64,000 nucleotides of DNA from Nannocystis punicea (GCF_026965555.1 NZ_CP114040.1:620001-684000); one strand, 5' to 3'. Positions 47,828 to 57,435 are shown, counted from the stretch's first letter. Program-made: numbers and translations. Notes: generated from the sequence alone by a model not told the origin.

Positions 47828-47971
47828 CGGCCCCCGCGACGCAAGTGGCCCGCCGTGCTCATGGGCACGCAGCTCGACGTCCTTCAGGCAGAGCGCCGCC
47901 GACGTCCTCGTCAACGTCGGCGACCAAGCCGATCGCCCGAGGAGTGGCGAACGTGGCCAATTGGCCCATTT

Positions 47972-47989
47972 CCTGTCCGAATGGACAGG
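47972..47989. repeat. Exact palindrome after propeller/H1-tail gene
   Basis: CCTGTCCGAATGGACAGG, with perfect 7-bp arms and GAAT centre, lies 17 bp beyond the stop codon (48007) of the minus-strand gene; terminator-like position. Confidence 0.85.
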
Positions 47990-48006
47990 CCCGGCTTCAG
48001 CGCCTC

Positions 48007-49527
48007 CTAGGACGCGCGCTTGCGGGTCGCGCTGCCCTTGCCGGCGCTTTTCGTCGCCGGACGCTTCTTCGCCGCGGTCTTCTTCGCTGCCGCGCTGGTC
48101 GCCGGACGCTTCTCCGCCGCGGTCTTCTTCGCTGCCGCACCGGTCGCCGGACGCTTCTCCGCCGCGGTCTTCTTCGCTGCCGCGCCGGTCGCCGGACGCT
48201 TCTCCGCCGCGGTCTTCTTCGCTGCCGCGCCGGTCGCCGGACGCTTCTCCGCCGCGGTCTTCTTCGCTGCCGCGCCGGTCACCGGACGCTTCTCCGCCGC
48301 GCGCTTCTTCGCCGCTGTGCCGTTCGACGCAGTCTTTATCGCCGCGGCCGTCTTCTCCGGCACGCTGCTCGCCAGAGTCTTCTTCGCCGCGGTTTTCTTC
48401 GCCGCCGCGCCATTCCCCGCGGGCGCAGGAGTTCCGCGCTGCTTCACCGCGGCTCGCTTCACCGACGAGTCCCGCGGCGAGGTCGCCTCCTCGCGGCTCG
48501 ACGTCTCTCCACCGATCTGCGGCACTCGCACGATATGCAGCGTCTCGCCGCCCTCCTGCCCGAGCACGCACACCTCGCCTGCGACCAGCCCGCCGCTCAG
48601 GTCGAACCCGTGTCGATTCGCCAGCTCACCGCGCAGCGAGCCGTCGGTCCGCGAGAAGGCGGCGAGCGCCTGCCACCCTCCGCCGGCCTTCCTCGCCGAC
48701 AGCGCGACCACTGCGTCGCGGGTGACGAGCGGCGGCGTGTGCGTCGTCGCCGCCACGCGCTTCGTTCGCCAGCGCAGCGCGCCGGTCGCGAGGTCGAGCA
48801 GCGCGAGCTCGCCGAGCCTCGGCTCGAGCACCGCGACCGCGTCCGCGCCCGCGTGGACCTGCACCAGGCTCTGCGCCTGGGCTCCCGGAAACGCGAAGCT
48901 CCACACCGGCGCCCCGTCCTCCGGACGCAGTCGCGCCAGCTCGCCGCCGAGAGCGGTCGCCAGCACCACGGACCCGGACGCTGTCACCACGCTGTCGGTC
49001 GCCCACATCAACCTGCCCTTTGGGTCATATGCTCGTACCACGTCGTCGAGCGTGAACAGGAACCCGCCGGCGAACGCGGCCAGTCCGCTGGCGAGCCCGC
49101 CCTCGACGAGGGTCCTGCGCTCCCCGGTCGTCGCGTCGGCCAGCACCAGCCGGTTCGCCGGGCCGAGCCGCTTCGAGGCCGCCAGGAACGCGAACACGCC
49201 GTCGCAGTGGGCCGCCTCCGCCGTGTCCTCCGGCGCGGCCACGCGACGGACCTCACGGCCGCTCGCCGGATCGAGGAACACGAGCGCGAGCGCGAACGGC
49301 GGGTCGAGCCGACTGGTCAGGACGACCGGATGACCCTCGAAGATGCCCACCAGCCGGCTCCCGTCCTCGACCTCGACCTCCCACGATCGCTCGCCGGCGA
49401 GCGACGCCGCCGCGAACCGGAGATCGTCGGGCGACCAGTAGAGCGCGTGTGCGTCGACGAAGCGGGGAGAGTAGAGCGCGCTGGTCAGCCTGGCGACTGC
49501 GTGGAGGTCCGACGAGTTCTTCGGCAT
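48007..49527 (-). CDS. Beta-propeller protein with histone H1-like repeat tail
   Basis: 506 residues. Residues 1-330 look like a PQQ/WD-type propeller (blades near LYWSPDDLRF, RAYDPKGRLMW, LLDLATGALRWRTKR); no signal peptide. From residue ~345 the sequence becomes Ala/Lys/Arg-rich, with five near-identical 15-residue units (AAAKKTAAEKRPATG) and a basic end, like histone H1 or bacterial KAAK tails. It should bind DNA or polyanions. The DNA repeat is 45 bp long and may vary in copy number. Confidence 0.85.
   Translation of the reverse strand: MPKNSSDLHAVARLTSALYSPRFVDAHALYWSPDDLRFAAASLAGERSWEVEVEDGSRLVGIFEGHPVVLTSRLDPPFALALVFLDPASGREVRRVAAPEDTAEAAHCDGVFAFLAASKRLGPANRLVLADATTGERRTLVEGGLASGLAAFAGGFLFTLDDVVRAYDPKGRLMWATDSVVTASGSVVLATALGGELARLRPEDGAPVWSFAFPGAQAQSLVQVHAGADAVAVLEPRLGELALLDLATGALRWRTKRVAATTHTPPLVTRDAVVALSARKAGGGWQALAAFSRTDGSLRGELANRHGFDLSGGLVAGEVCVLGQEGGETLHIVRVPQIGGETSSREEATSPRDSSVKRAAVKQRGTPAPAGNGAAAKKTAAKKTLASSVPEKTAAAIKTASNGTAAKKRAAEKRPVTGAAAKKTAAEKRPATGAAAKKTAAEKRPATGAAAKKTAAEKRPATGAAAKKTAAEKRPATSAAAKKTAAKKRPATKSAGKGSATRKRAS
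48076..48300 (-). repeat. 45-bp tandem repeat (5 copies)
   Basis: Five near-identical 45-bp units, each with GGTCTTCTTCGCTGCCGCG and GCCGGACGCTTCTCCGCCGC; they encode the Lys/Ala tail. Confidence 0.93.
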
Positions 49528-49580
49528 CGGGCCGGGAACGTATCACGCCCGCGGCCGCGAGGATCGGCGTCTCGAGTCAA

Positions 49581-50912
49581 TCAGGGCGCCGGCCAGAGCA
49601 TCAGCTGCGGGTCGGGCCAGCGGAACGGGTTGCCCTCGGCGTCCGCATCAGAAAAATGATCGCTGCAGCCGTCGATGCTGCCGGGCTCGTTCAGCAGCGT
49701 CCAGAACGACGCGCAGACCTGGTCGGCGATGAAGGCGCGGCACTCCTCCATCGTGTGCTGGCCGCTCGCGGGGTCTGTATAGTAGGCGCGCACGAATTCC
49801 CACGCCAATTGTTGCAGGTCCGCGACCGGCTCCGCGGGCACGCCCTGCGGCACCGGAGCGCCGACCGGCGAGCTGCGGAACACCGCGGCGTGGGTGACGA
49901 GCGCCGCGTAATACGCCCCGAGCGGCGTCAGGTGGACGTCGTCGCTGAAGATCTGGTCCATCTTCTCGTTCACCGCACCACCGATGCCCGCGACCTCGTC
50001 GGCCAGCGCCGCCTCGACCAGGCGGACCAGGGCGGCGCCGACCGGCAGCGTCGCCAGGCGGTCGGGCCGGCCCTCGGCCTCGAGCGTGTGATTGACCTTG
50101 GCCGCCACGCACTCCCAGGCGACCAGCGCGTTCTTCTCGTGGGTGATCCACGCCTCCGGGGCTGCCTTGTCGATGTCGAGCCAGCTGTGATAGAGGAGCG
50201 TCTGCCCGGCCGGATTGCCGTCGATCAAGCGATCGTGGTAGTGGCGCAACAGGCCCGCGGTGTCCTCCCACTGGATCGTGCCGAGGATGTCGTGCCGCTC
50301 GGTAATCACCAGAGTGTCGTACAGCTCGCCCGGGCCGAGGGTCTGCGGCGCCGCGAGCTCGGCGATGACGTCCATGTCGCTGCCCTCGCGGTTCTTGCCG
50401 GTCCTGTAGCCGGGCCAGTCGAGGTTGTCCCAGCTGTCGCCGAGAGTGCGCACGCGGATCGGCGAGCCGATGCCGATCTGTTGATTATATTCGAGGTCGA
50501 CGCCGAGGCCGGCCGCGACCTCGAGCATATAGTCTGCCAGCGGGTTGTCGGTGAGGCTGTGGCCCGAGATGAACACCCGGGCGTGGTCGCGCGCGCTCCA
50601 GCCTGGATCGACGGGCGGATCGCCGGTGGTGTCGCCGGGGCCGGTGGTATCACCGGTGGTGCTCGTCGGCGGGACGCTCGTCGTGCCGGGGCTCGTGGTC
50701 TCGTCGCCGGTGGTCGGCGCGGTCGTCCCTTCGGAGCTCGAGCTCGGCGGAGCGGCGGTCTCGCTGGCGCCGGACGGATCGCCGCCCGTCGGGCCTCCGG
50801 TCGAGTCCGTGGTCGCGACCGTCCCGCTGTCCGGACAGGCGGAGAGGATCGAGACCAGCGCGAGGCCGATCGTGAGCCGCGACGGGCGATAAGAGAGGAG
50901 AGGGCGAGACAT
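49581..50912 (-). CDS. SGNH-type hydrolase lipoprotein
   Basis: 443 residues from the ATG at 50912. The lipobox SILSAC gives the lipid Cys at residue 26, followed by ~75 Ser/Thr/Gly spacer residues. The hydrolase domain opens with VFISGHSLTDNPL (GHSL in place of GDSL, nucleophile Ser) and ends with the pair DDVHLTPLGAYY (catalytic Asp/His). Members cleave esters on glycans or lipids; the substrate cannot be told. Exported and membrane-bound. Confidence 0.85.
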   Translation of the reverse strand: MSRPLLSYRPSRLTIGLALVSILSACPDSGTVATTDSTGGPTGGDPSGASETAAPPSSSSEGTTAPTTGDETTSPGTTSVPPTSTTGDTTGPGDTTGDPPVDPGWSARDHARVFISGHSLTDNPLADYMLEVAAGLGVDLEYNQQIGIGSPIRVRTLGDSWDNLDWPGYRTGKNREGSDMDVIAELAAPQTLGPGELYDTLVITERHDILGTIQWEDTAGLLRHYHDRLIDGNPAGQTLLYHSWLDIDKAAPEAWITHEKNALVAWECVAAKVNHTLEAEGRPDRLATLPVGAALVRLVEAALADEVAGIGGAVNEKMDQIFSDDVHLTPLGAYYAALVTHAAVFRSSPVGAPVPQGVPAEPVADLQQLAWEFVRAYYTDPASGQHTMEECRAFIADQVCASFWTLLNEPGSIDGCSDHFSDADAEGNPFRWPDPQLMLWPAP

Positions 50913-50997
50913 GCGGCGACGGTAGCGGAGGTGGCCGGCGCCCGGCAACCACCGGGGGGCGCGGAGCAGCGCCTTCGGGTTTCTCACGGAATCATCA

Positions 50998-51018
50998 TAC
51001 ATGTCTTTCGGGTCATAT
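50998..51018. repeat. Palindrome variant upstream of SGNH gene
   Basis: ATACATGTCTTTCGGGTCATAT, an AT-rich degenerate copy, 86 bp before the start codon at 50912 and 63 bp after the stop at 51081. Confidence 0.5.
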
Positions 51019-51080
51019 ACTCATTTGCGGCCTGCGAGATCGCCGACGGGCGCCGGCGAGGTGGGGGCGTCCGGCCGCGT

Positions 51081-51878
51081 CTATGCGCGCGAGAGCGACG
51101 CGAGCTTCGCCTCCCCGCTCGTCCGCAGCCAGGTCTCGAAGTCGAGCAGGCCCGGGTGCAGGCGGCGGAGCGCGGGGATGTCGGCTCTGGTTCGATAGCG
51201 CTGGACGAACGCCATCACCAGGCCGAGGGCAGGGTTGTGCTGGACGACCTCGGGCGGGTAGGGCTCGTAGGCGATCGTCCGGCCGGCGGCGCGGCCGAGC
51301 GCGGCGGCGATCTCGGCGCCGGTGAGCACGTCTCCGACCAGCGGGAGCACCGTCCCTGCGTGCGCTACGGGGTCGGCGAAGGCGATCGCCGCGAACTTGC
51401 CGATGTCGTCGGCGGCGACCAGCGGGACCGGGTCCGCGGGCCTGCCGAAGTACACCACCTTGCCGCGCGAGAACCCGAGGCCCTCGGCCACGAAGTTCTC
51501 CATGAACGACGCCGGCCGCAGGATCGTCGCGCGCAGGTCGAGCGTCCGGATGTACTCCTCGATCTGCCACTTGGTGGCCAGGTGCGGCGCGTCGCCTGCA
51601 TCGTCCGCGCCGTCGACCGACGTGTACACCAGGTGCTCCACCCCGGCCGCCCGCGCCGCATCGGCGACGCTCTTGCCCTGGCGGATCTCGTCCTCCGCAG
51701 TCACCCCGTATTGAGGCTGTCCCGCGCTCGTCTGGACGCTGAAGACCCCGTGAGCGCCGCGCAGCGCCGCGTCGAGCGAGGCCCGGTCGTTCAGGTCGCC
51801 CGGCACGAGCTCGAGCCCCGCCCCGGCCAGGGCCCGCGCCTTCGCGCCTCGCGGGTCCGCCGTCACCCAGATCCCCAT
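51081..51878 (-). pseudogene. NmrA-family NAD(P)-binding protein, N-terminally truncated
   Basis: 265 residues that align with NmrA-like proteins from the second beta strand on (LELVPGDLNDRASLDAALRGAHGVFSV, LVYTSVDGADDA, TILRPASFMENF, LVAADDIGKFAAIAFAD). The usual start, including the dinucleotide-binding G-A-T-G-x-x-G loop and about 30 residues, is missing, and an in-frame stop lies 30 bp upstream of the first ATG. It is thus a truncated gene unless translation begins in another frame. The remainder has no stop or frameshift, so it may still be expressed. Confidence 0.7.
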
Positions 51879-52039
51879 GGCCCCGCGCCTTCGGGCGCGC
51901 GTTTCTCAGGCAGGCTCCTAGCGGACGCGCCGGCGCTGCCGGCCGGTCGGCTCCAGTCGCCACGCATCGATGTCCGGTGGCGCAGGCAGCAGAAGCCGAG
52001 GTGAATGTCGGCCGCGTCGGGCGCGTTCGTGCTCGCGCC

Positions 52040-52393
52040 ATGCGCCCTGCCCTGATCCTCCTCGCCCTCGTCGCCTGCAGCTCGACCTCTCCCCCTGTCG
52101 CCCCGAAGGGCCCCGAAGGCGGCGGCACGCCAGCGCCGGCGTCGTGGGTCGGACTCACCGTGGGTCAGGTCCTCTCCCAGTGCGGCACGGTCGCCGGCGA
52201 GATGGAGATGGTCGACGAACCCCCTGGCAAGCTCCGCGCAGTCGAGTTCGATTGCCATCAGAGCGATCCGGCGAGACGCGTGATCTTGGAGTTCGAGTAC
52301 CACGAAGGATTGTTCTCCTCCGAGCGCTCGTGGTCGAACGAACTGGTGACGGCCCAACGGGTGACTCGCGTGCCCGAGTCGCTCGGGTGGTGA
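52040..52393 (+). CDS. Small lipoprotein
   Basis: 117 residues from the ATG at 52040. Short signal peptide with lipobox LVAC (Cys 13) and a Pro/Gly spacer, followed by an ~80-residue domain with two Cys (SQCGTVAG and EFDCHQSD) that could form a disulfide. Family unknown. Confidence 0.7.
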   Translation: MRPALILLALVACSSTSPPVAPKGPEGGGTPAPASWVGLTVGQVLSQCGTVAGEMEMVDEPPGKLRAVEFDCHQSDPARRVILEFEYHEGLFSSERSWSNELVTAQRVTRVPESLGW

Positions 52394-52674
52394 ATGGGAG
52401 GTCGCTCGTCGGGGTACCGCGCCGGAGTGGTCGGCGCAGGCCACGAGCCTCTTCGACGGGTCGGCCGGCGCCGGCGGATCCACGACGTCACGCCGGCATT
52501 CGGGCACGCCGTCGCGGCTCGCAGGTCTTGCTCGACCGCGGCCGGCAGCGGCGGGATCGACGAAGTCGACTGCGGCCGTGCCCGTGACGGGGTGCCGGCC
52601 CGCTGGCCGTGGTCGTCCTCGCCGCTGTGACGGGAGCTGCGTGAGGGCGTCGGACACGAATCCGCGCATTCGTT

Positions 52675-52705
52675 CCTGTCCCGATTGTCACGGGTCAATG
52701 ACAGG
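52675..52705. repeat. Loose palindrome (CCTGTC/GACAGG)
   Basis: Arms CCTGTC and GACAGG enclose an inner CCCG ... CGGG pair; possibly a distant member of the dispersed family. Confidence 0.4.
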
Positions 52706-52850
52706 AGTGCCGGCGGGAGGACAATCGCGTCCGCGTGCGCGGCGCGGGAGGACCTCAGCGAGATCGGTACGAGGCGATCGTGCTGCGATTGCACGGGGTC
52801 GCCGAACCTCGCGGGGACACCCCGGGCCCGCGGACGCGCGGGCCGACCGC

Positions 52851-52894
52851 GAATCGACGGTCGGCGGGCGGCGAATCGACGGTCGGCGGGCGGC
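52851..52894. repeat. 22-bp tandem repeat, 2 copies
   Basis: Two identical units beginning GAATCGACGGTCGGCGGGCG followed by GC. Confidence 0.85.
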
Positions 52895-53050
52895 TCCTTC
52901 GGCGCGACGCCGACGCTCGCGCGCGCGATCGCATGCAGACCTGCATCCGCGGCCGTCGCGGCTCCCGAGGTCCGGTCGGGGTCACGCGGCTTGTTTCCAG
53001 CGAGCTCACCGGTCTACCTTGCCCGCGCACGGGGTGGAGGCGCGAGCGCG

Positions 53051-55438
53051 ATGGTCGAGAACACGCGGCTGAGTCGACGAATCATCTACCTGCCTCTTGG
53101 GGCAGCTCTCTTCTCGTTCGGGTGTTACGCCCCCGACGCGCAGGTCGAGACCGAGGGGCCGCAGTCGACCGGGTCGGACTCGACGACGACGGGCAGCGGC
53201 GGCGAGACGCCGACGACCGACGCGCCGCCGACGACCACCGACGACAGCGGCGACACCACCGGCGTGCCGGGCGACTGCTACTCGACGCGCGACTACTTCG
53301 CCGACAAGGTGTGGTCCAAGGGCATGGGCACGCTGTGCGTGCAGTGTCACGAGCCGACCGGCTCGGCGGCGGCGAAGGGGGCGAAGTTCCGCCTGCTCAC
53401 GCCGGTGTACCCCGGCTTCATCGAGGCCAACCTGGCCAACATCCAGAGCCTGGCCGGCTACGAGTTCGAGGACACCCCGCTGATCCTCGCCAAGCCGAGC
53501 GGCGTGGTCGAGCACGGCGGCGGCGCGGTGCTGCCGGCCGACAGTGAGCTGTACAAGAACATCCAGACGTTGCTCGAGCAGCTCGAGGACCCGATCGAGT
53601 GCCCGCCGCCGAGCACCGGCGAGAGCTTCCCGGACGTGATCCTGCTCGACCCGGTGGAGACGCTGCGCAAGGCGTCGCTGCACCTGGTCGGCCGCCTGCC
53701 GCTCGCGGACGAGATCGCCGCGGTCGAGGCCGACGGCGAGCCCGGGCTCATGGCTGTCCTCGAGGACATGATGACGGAGGACGCGTTCTACGCCCGCCTC
53801 ACCGACGTCTTCAACGACACGTTCCTGACGGACATGTACTACGGCGGCGGCTCGCTGAACAACATCAACTCCGGCACGCCCGACTGGCCGAACGTGGCCA
53901 AGTACTTCGACAAGATGAACCCGATGCCGGAGGATCAGAAGCAGCGGATCCACCGCGCGGTGGCCCGCGAGCCGCTCGACCTCATCAACTACATCGTCCG
54001 CAACGACCGGCCCTTCACCGAGATCCTCACGGCCGACTACACCGTCTTCACGCCCGACTCGGCCTTCATCTACGGCGTCGCGGCCCGCTTCGAGGACCCG
54101 AACGACCCGACCGAGCTCAAGCCCGGCGCCCTCAAGGTCACCCGCAACGGCAAGGAGATGACCTACCCGCACGCGGGCATCCTGACCTCGCCGATGTGGC
54201 TGAACCGGTTCCCGACCACGCCGACCAACCGCAACCGCCACCGCGCGCGCAAGGTCTACGACCAGTTCCTGGCCACCGACGTGCTCGCGCTGGCCAGCCA
54301 GGCGATCGACCCCGACGCCGGGGCCGCGTTCGCCAACCCGACGCGCGACGACCCGACCTGCGCCCAGTGCCACATCACCGTCGACCCGATCGCCGGCGCG
54401 TTCCAGATGTTCGACAAGAACAACCAGGAGTTCTTGCTCGAGAAGCCGACCTGGTACCCCGAGATGTTCGCGCCGGGCTACCAGTTCGAGCTGATGCCGA
54501 CCGACCAGTCCGCCACCGGCGTGCAGTGGCTGGCGCAGAAGGTCGCGAGTGACCCGCGCTTCGCCCTGTCGGCGACCTACAAGATGTACCAGGCGCTGAC
54601 CGGCGAGGAGCCGGCGCGCTACCCGACCAACGCCGCCGCCCCCGACTACGCGCAGCAGCTGGCCGCGTGGGAGACCCAGGACACCTTCCTGCGCGCGGTC
54701 GCGGCCGAGTTCGTGGCCGACAACCACAACCTCAAGACGATCATCGTCAAGCTGATCCTGAGCCCGTACTACCGCGGCGTGCAGGTCGCCAACGAGCCGA
54801 GCGAGGAGCACAAGGCCGAGCTGATGCACGTCGGCACCGGTCGGCTGTCGACCCCGGAGCTGCTGGCGAAGAAGGTGATGGCGACCACGGGCGTGCGCTG
54901 GGGCGGCACCGGCGACCTGCTGGGCGGCGAGTACAAGCTGCTCTACGGCGGCATCGACTCGAACGCGATCACCCAGCGGCTGACGAGCGTCAATCAGCTG
55001 ATGGCGAGCGTGGCCCAGCGCATGGCGGTCGAGGTGTCGTGCAGCGCGACCGCGTTCGACTTCAGCAAGCCGGTCGACCAGCGCGTGCTGTTCCCGCTGG
55101 TCGAGGCGACCGACTCGCCCGACTTCCAGGAGGCGGCGATCAAGGCCAACATCCAGTACCTGCACGCGCGGATCCTGGGCGAGGACCTGGCGCTGGACGA
55201 CCCCGAGCTGGAGCGCACCTACGACCTCTACCGCGAGACGTGGCTGGCCGGCGCGCAGAACATCGCCGACGCGCTCGAGGGCAAGAGCCTCGGGCCGTGC
55301 GGGGCGACCAAGGACCCCAACACCGGCATGGCGCTGCCCGACGAGCAGAAGCTGACGAACGACGATGCTTACACCGTCCGCGCCTGGCAGGCAGTCCTCG
55401 CCTACATGCTGTCGGACTTCGCCTTCCTGTACGAGTGA
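53051..55438 (+). CDS. Cytochrome-c-type lipoprotein, DUF1549/DUF1588-like
   Basis: 795 residues. The signal peptide ends in LFSFGC with Cys at residue 25, then a Thr-rich spacer. The haem-type motif CVQCH lies near residue 97. Middle part (ETLRKASLHLVGRLPLADEI, AFYARLTDVFND) resembles DUF1549 and later HRARKVYDQFL to the second motif CAQCH (near 437, in TCAQCHITVDPIAG) resembles DUF1588, families of planctomycete- and myxobacterial-type membrane-anchored cytochromes. It precedes a DUF1501 gene by 29 bp, the pairing usual for these families; they are thought to act together outside the cytoplasm, function unknown. Confidence 0.85.
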   Translation: MVENTRLSRRIIYLPLGAALFSFGCYAPDAQVETEGPQSTGSDSTTTGSGGETPTTDAPPTTTDDSGDTTGVPGDCYSTRDYFADKVWSKGMGTLCVQCHEPTGSAAAKGAKFRLLTPVYPGFIEANLANIQSLAGYEFEDTPLILAKPSGVVEHGGGAVLPADSELYKNIQTLLEQLEDPIECPPPSTGESFPDVILLDPVETLRKASLHLVGRLPLADEIAAVEADGEPGLMAVLEDMMTEDAFYARLTDVFNDTFLTDMYYGGGSLNNINSGTPDWPNVAKYFDKMNPMPEDQKQRIHRAVAREPLDLINYIVRNDRPFTEILTADYTVFTPDSAFIYGVAARFEDPNDPTELKPGALKVTRNGKEMTYPHAGILTSPMWLNRFPTTPTNRNRHRARKVYDQFLATDVLALASQAIDPDAGAAFANPTRDDPTCAQCHITVDPIAGAFQMFDKNNQEFLLEKPTWYPEMFAPGYQFELMPTDQSATGVQWLAQKVASDPRFALSATYKMYQALTGEEPARYPTNAAAPDYAQQLAAWETQDTFLRAVAAEFVADNHNLKTIIVKLILSPYYRGVQVANEPSEEHKAELMHVGTGRLSTPELLAKKVMATTGVRWGGTGDLLGGEYKLLYGGIDSNAITQRLTSVNQLMASVAQRMAVEVSCSATAFDFSKPVDQRVLFPLVEATDSPDFQEAAIKANIQYLHARILGEDLALDDPELERTYDLYRETWLAGAQNIADALEGKSLGPCGATKDPNTGMALPDEQKLTNDDAYTVRAWQAVLAYMLSDFAFLYE
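53090..53105. repeat. Intragenic palindrome variant
   Basis: CTGCCTCTTGGGGCAG, encoding LPLGAA in the signal peptide, with rare codons CCT CTT GGG GCA GCT. Confidence 0.5.
53755..53768. repeat. Intragenic exact palindrome
   Basis: TGTCCTCGAGGACA, 14-bp perfect, encoding VLEDM in the cytochrome-type lipoprotein. Confidence 0.75.
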
Positions 55439-55467
55439 GCCCACCCAGCGAGATCGGAGTTACGACC

Positions 55468-56805
55468 ATGGATCGCCGCAGCTTCCTCAAGATCGCCGCC
55501 GGGACCGGACTCGCCGTCTCCCTGCCGCGCCACGCCCGCGCCGCGCTGCCGCCCTACAAGGGCCCGTTCTACGTGATGATCAGCGCCCGCGGCGGCTGGG
55601 ACCCCGTGTACCTGTGCGACCCTAAGCCCAAGGGCACGTTCAACCGCCACTACGACTACGACCCGGCCGACCCGACGGCCATCGGCGACGTTCATTACGC
55701 CGACATCCCGGTCCCCGCCAACCTGGTGACCGACCCGCTGTCGCTGCCGTACATGATGAAGAACGCCGACTTCTTCGCCAAGTACGCCAGCAAGATGGTC
55801 GTGATCAACGGCCTCAACATGGCGACCAACAACCACGACCGCGGGGTGATCACGATCTGGTCGGGCCGCGGCGACGGCAACTACCCCAACTTCGCCGCGC
55901 TGGTGGCCGCCACGCGGGCGCCCGAGCACCCGCTCGCGTTCATCTCCAGCGGCGGCTACTCGGGCACGGGCAACCTGATCCCGGTCACTCGCCTCAACTC
56001 GGTGGCCTCGTTCCGCAAGCTGGCGCAGCCCAACCGCGTCAACCCGGCCGACCCCAACAACACCACCACGTACCTCCACGAGGACACCTTCGCCCGCATC
56101 GCTCAGGCCCAGCAGGAGCGCCTGGCCGCGTTCAAGGCCAAGCAGAACCTGCCGAAGATCGAGGCCGCCGCCGGGCAGCTGTACCTCGCGCGCGGCAACC
56201 TCGACCTGCTGTCGTCGGTGGCGCTGCCGGACACGCTCATCGACATGCCCAACGAGATGGGCGACCTCGAGCGCATGGCCCAGCAGACGCAGCTGGCGAT
56301 GGCGGCGTTCAGCGCCGGCCTGGCCGTCGGCGTCAACCTCGAGATCGGCGGCTTCGACACCCACGCCAACCACGACACGGTGCAGGTGCGCCAGCTGGCC
56401 AAGCTGAACTGGGGCATCGACTACGTGATGTCGCAGGCCGCCATGGCCGGCATCGACTCCAACCTGATCGTCATGGTCGGCTCCGACTTCGGCCGCGGCA
56501 AGGGCTACAACGGCATGGATGCGGGCTCCGGCAAGGACCACTGGCCTGTCTCTTCGGCCCTGTTCCTCAGCGGCAACCCGGGCCTGATCGGCGGCGGCGG
56601 CCGGGTCATCGGCGCGACCACCGAGGCCGAGCAGCTGCCGATCGGCATCAACCCCGACACCCTCGAGCTCGACGAGTCGGAGGACGGGATCGTCCTCACC
56701 GCGCCGCACGTCCACCTCGCCCTGCGCGAGCTGGCCGGCGTGGCCGAGAGCCCGGCGGCCAAGAAGTTCGGCATCGTCACCGACGTGCTGCCGCTGTTCG
56801 GCTGA
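55468..56805 (+). CDS. DUF1501-family exported protein
   Basis: 445 residues with a Tat-like signal (MDRRSFLKIAAGTGLAVSLP) ending near RHARA. The body has DUF1501 features: ISARGGWDPVYL, VINGLNMATNNHDRG, GGFDTHANHD and VMVGSDFGRG. DUF1501 proteins belong to the alkaline-phosphatase-like superfamily and are exported; no enzymatic assay is known for them. Start ATG at 55468 with CGGAG about 12 bp upstream. Ends with a hairpin (56818-56845). Confidence 0.9.
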   Translation: MDRRSFLKIAAGTGLAVSLPRHARAALPPYKGPFYVMISARGGWDPVYLCDPKPKGTFNRHYDYDPADPTAIGDVHYADIPVPANLVTDPLSLPYMMKNADFFAKYASKMVVINGLNMATNNHDRGVITIWSGRGDGNYPNFAALVAATRAPEHPLAFISSGGYSGTGNLIPVTRLNSVASFRKLAQPNRVNPADPNNTTTYLHEDTFARIAQAQQERLAAFKAKQNLPKIEAAAGQLYLARGNLDLLSSVALPDTLIDMPNEMGDLERMAQQTQLAMAAFSAGLAVGVNLEIGGFDTHANHDTVQVRQLAKLNWGIDYVMSQAAMAGIDSNLIVMVGSDFGRGKGYNGMDAGSGKDHWPVSSALFLSGNPGLIGGGGRVIGATTEAEQLPIGINPDTLELDESEDGIVLTAPHVHLALRELAGVAESPAAKKFGIVTDVLPLFG

Positions 56806-56817
56806 GAGAACCGCTGT

Positions 56818-56845
56818 GGTGATATGTCCGAAAGGGCATGTCACC
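56818..56845 (+). terminator. Hairpin after DUF1501 gene
   Basis: Arms GGTGATATGTCC and GGGCATGTCACC around GAAA, 13 bp after the stop codon. With G-U pairs the RNA stem is 12 bp. No clear T-run. Confidence 0.65.
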
Positions 56846-57267
56846 ATCTGCGTTTGCGAATGTGGGCACCAGGGGGCGCGAGACCCCGGTGCCCCACTCA
56901 GGGCTGCGCGAAGTCGCGCGCGATCGCGGCGAACAATGTCCCTGCGGTCTGCGGGGGATTCGGGCGCGTTCGCGAGCGGTCGACCGACGGCGCCGCGAAC
57001 CATGTCAAGCGGCGCTGGAGCCGGCGCTGGGTCCAAGACGACAGGTTCAGGAACAGCTCGCTGGACACTCGTTCGCGTGGCCAGCGCCAGATGCCCGCAG
57101 AAAGGCCCCTGCGCCCCGGTTACCGCCGCGTCCTTTGCGCCCAGCCAGATCGGACCGCTGACGGCCGGGATTTCTGGCTGAGTGAACTCACGTCTCTCGC
57201 GCAGTCTGATGGGTCCGCTCCAGAAGACTGCGCATTCCTCAGCGCGGCGACCGCCGGCGCACGTGCA

Positions 57268-57342
57268 CCTGGAGACATGTCTCGCGGTCGGTGGGTCTTT
57301 TGCGACCTGTTCGAAACGACATGTCCTTTTAGTCATATGTGC
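57268..57342. repeat. Dense palindrome array
   Basis: Half and full copies in sequence: GGAGACATGTCTCGCGG, GGTCTTTTGCGACC, CGACATGTCCTTTTAGTCAT. Upstream of the lipoprotein hydrolase gene by about 95 bp. Confidence 0.7.
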
Positions 57343-57435
57343 AATCACCGCCGAGCGCGCAAATGCGAGCGCGGAGGACACGCATCATTGACGCTTCCTT
57401 GAGCCGACGGGATTGTGGGCCGAGGAGGTGTCTCG

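Larger units (their letters stand above)
52394..53050. other. Intergenic region
   Basis: 657 bp with no credible gene. Holds a structured sequence at 52675-52705 (CCTGTC ... GACAGG, 19 bp between arms) and a 22-bp tandem pair at 52851-52894. The right end should hold the promoter of the cytochrome-type lipoprotein. Confidence 0.5.
56806..57435. other. Intergenic region with two palindrome loci
   Basis: 630 bp without a credible gene; short open frames have no codon bias. Starts with a hairpin and ends with a dense array, both of the dispersed family; a partial copy AATGTCCCTGCGG lies at 56936. Confidence 0.55.

Noticed and set aside
50827..50838. CTGTCCGGACAG as a palindrome copy
   Set aside because: Arms match but there is no 4-bp centre; may be chance in the lipoprotein signal region.
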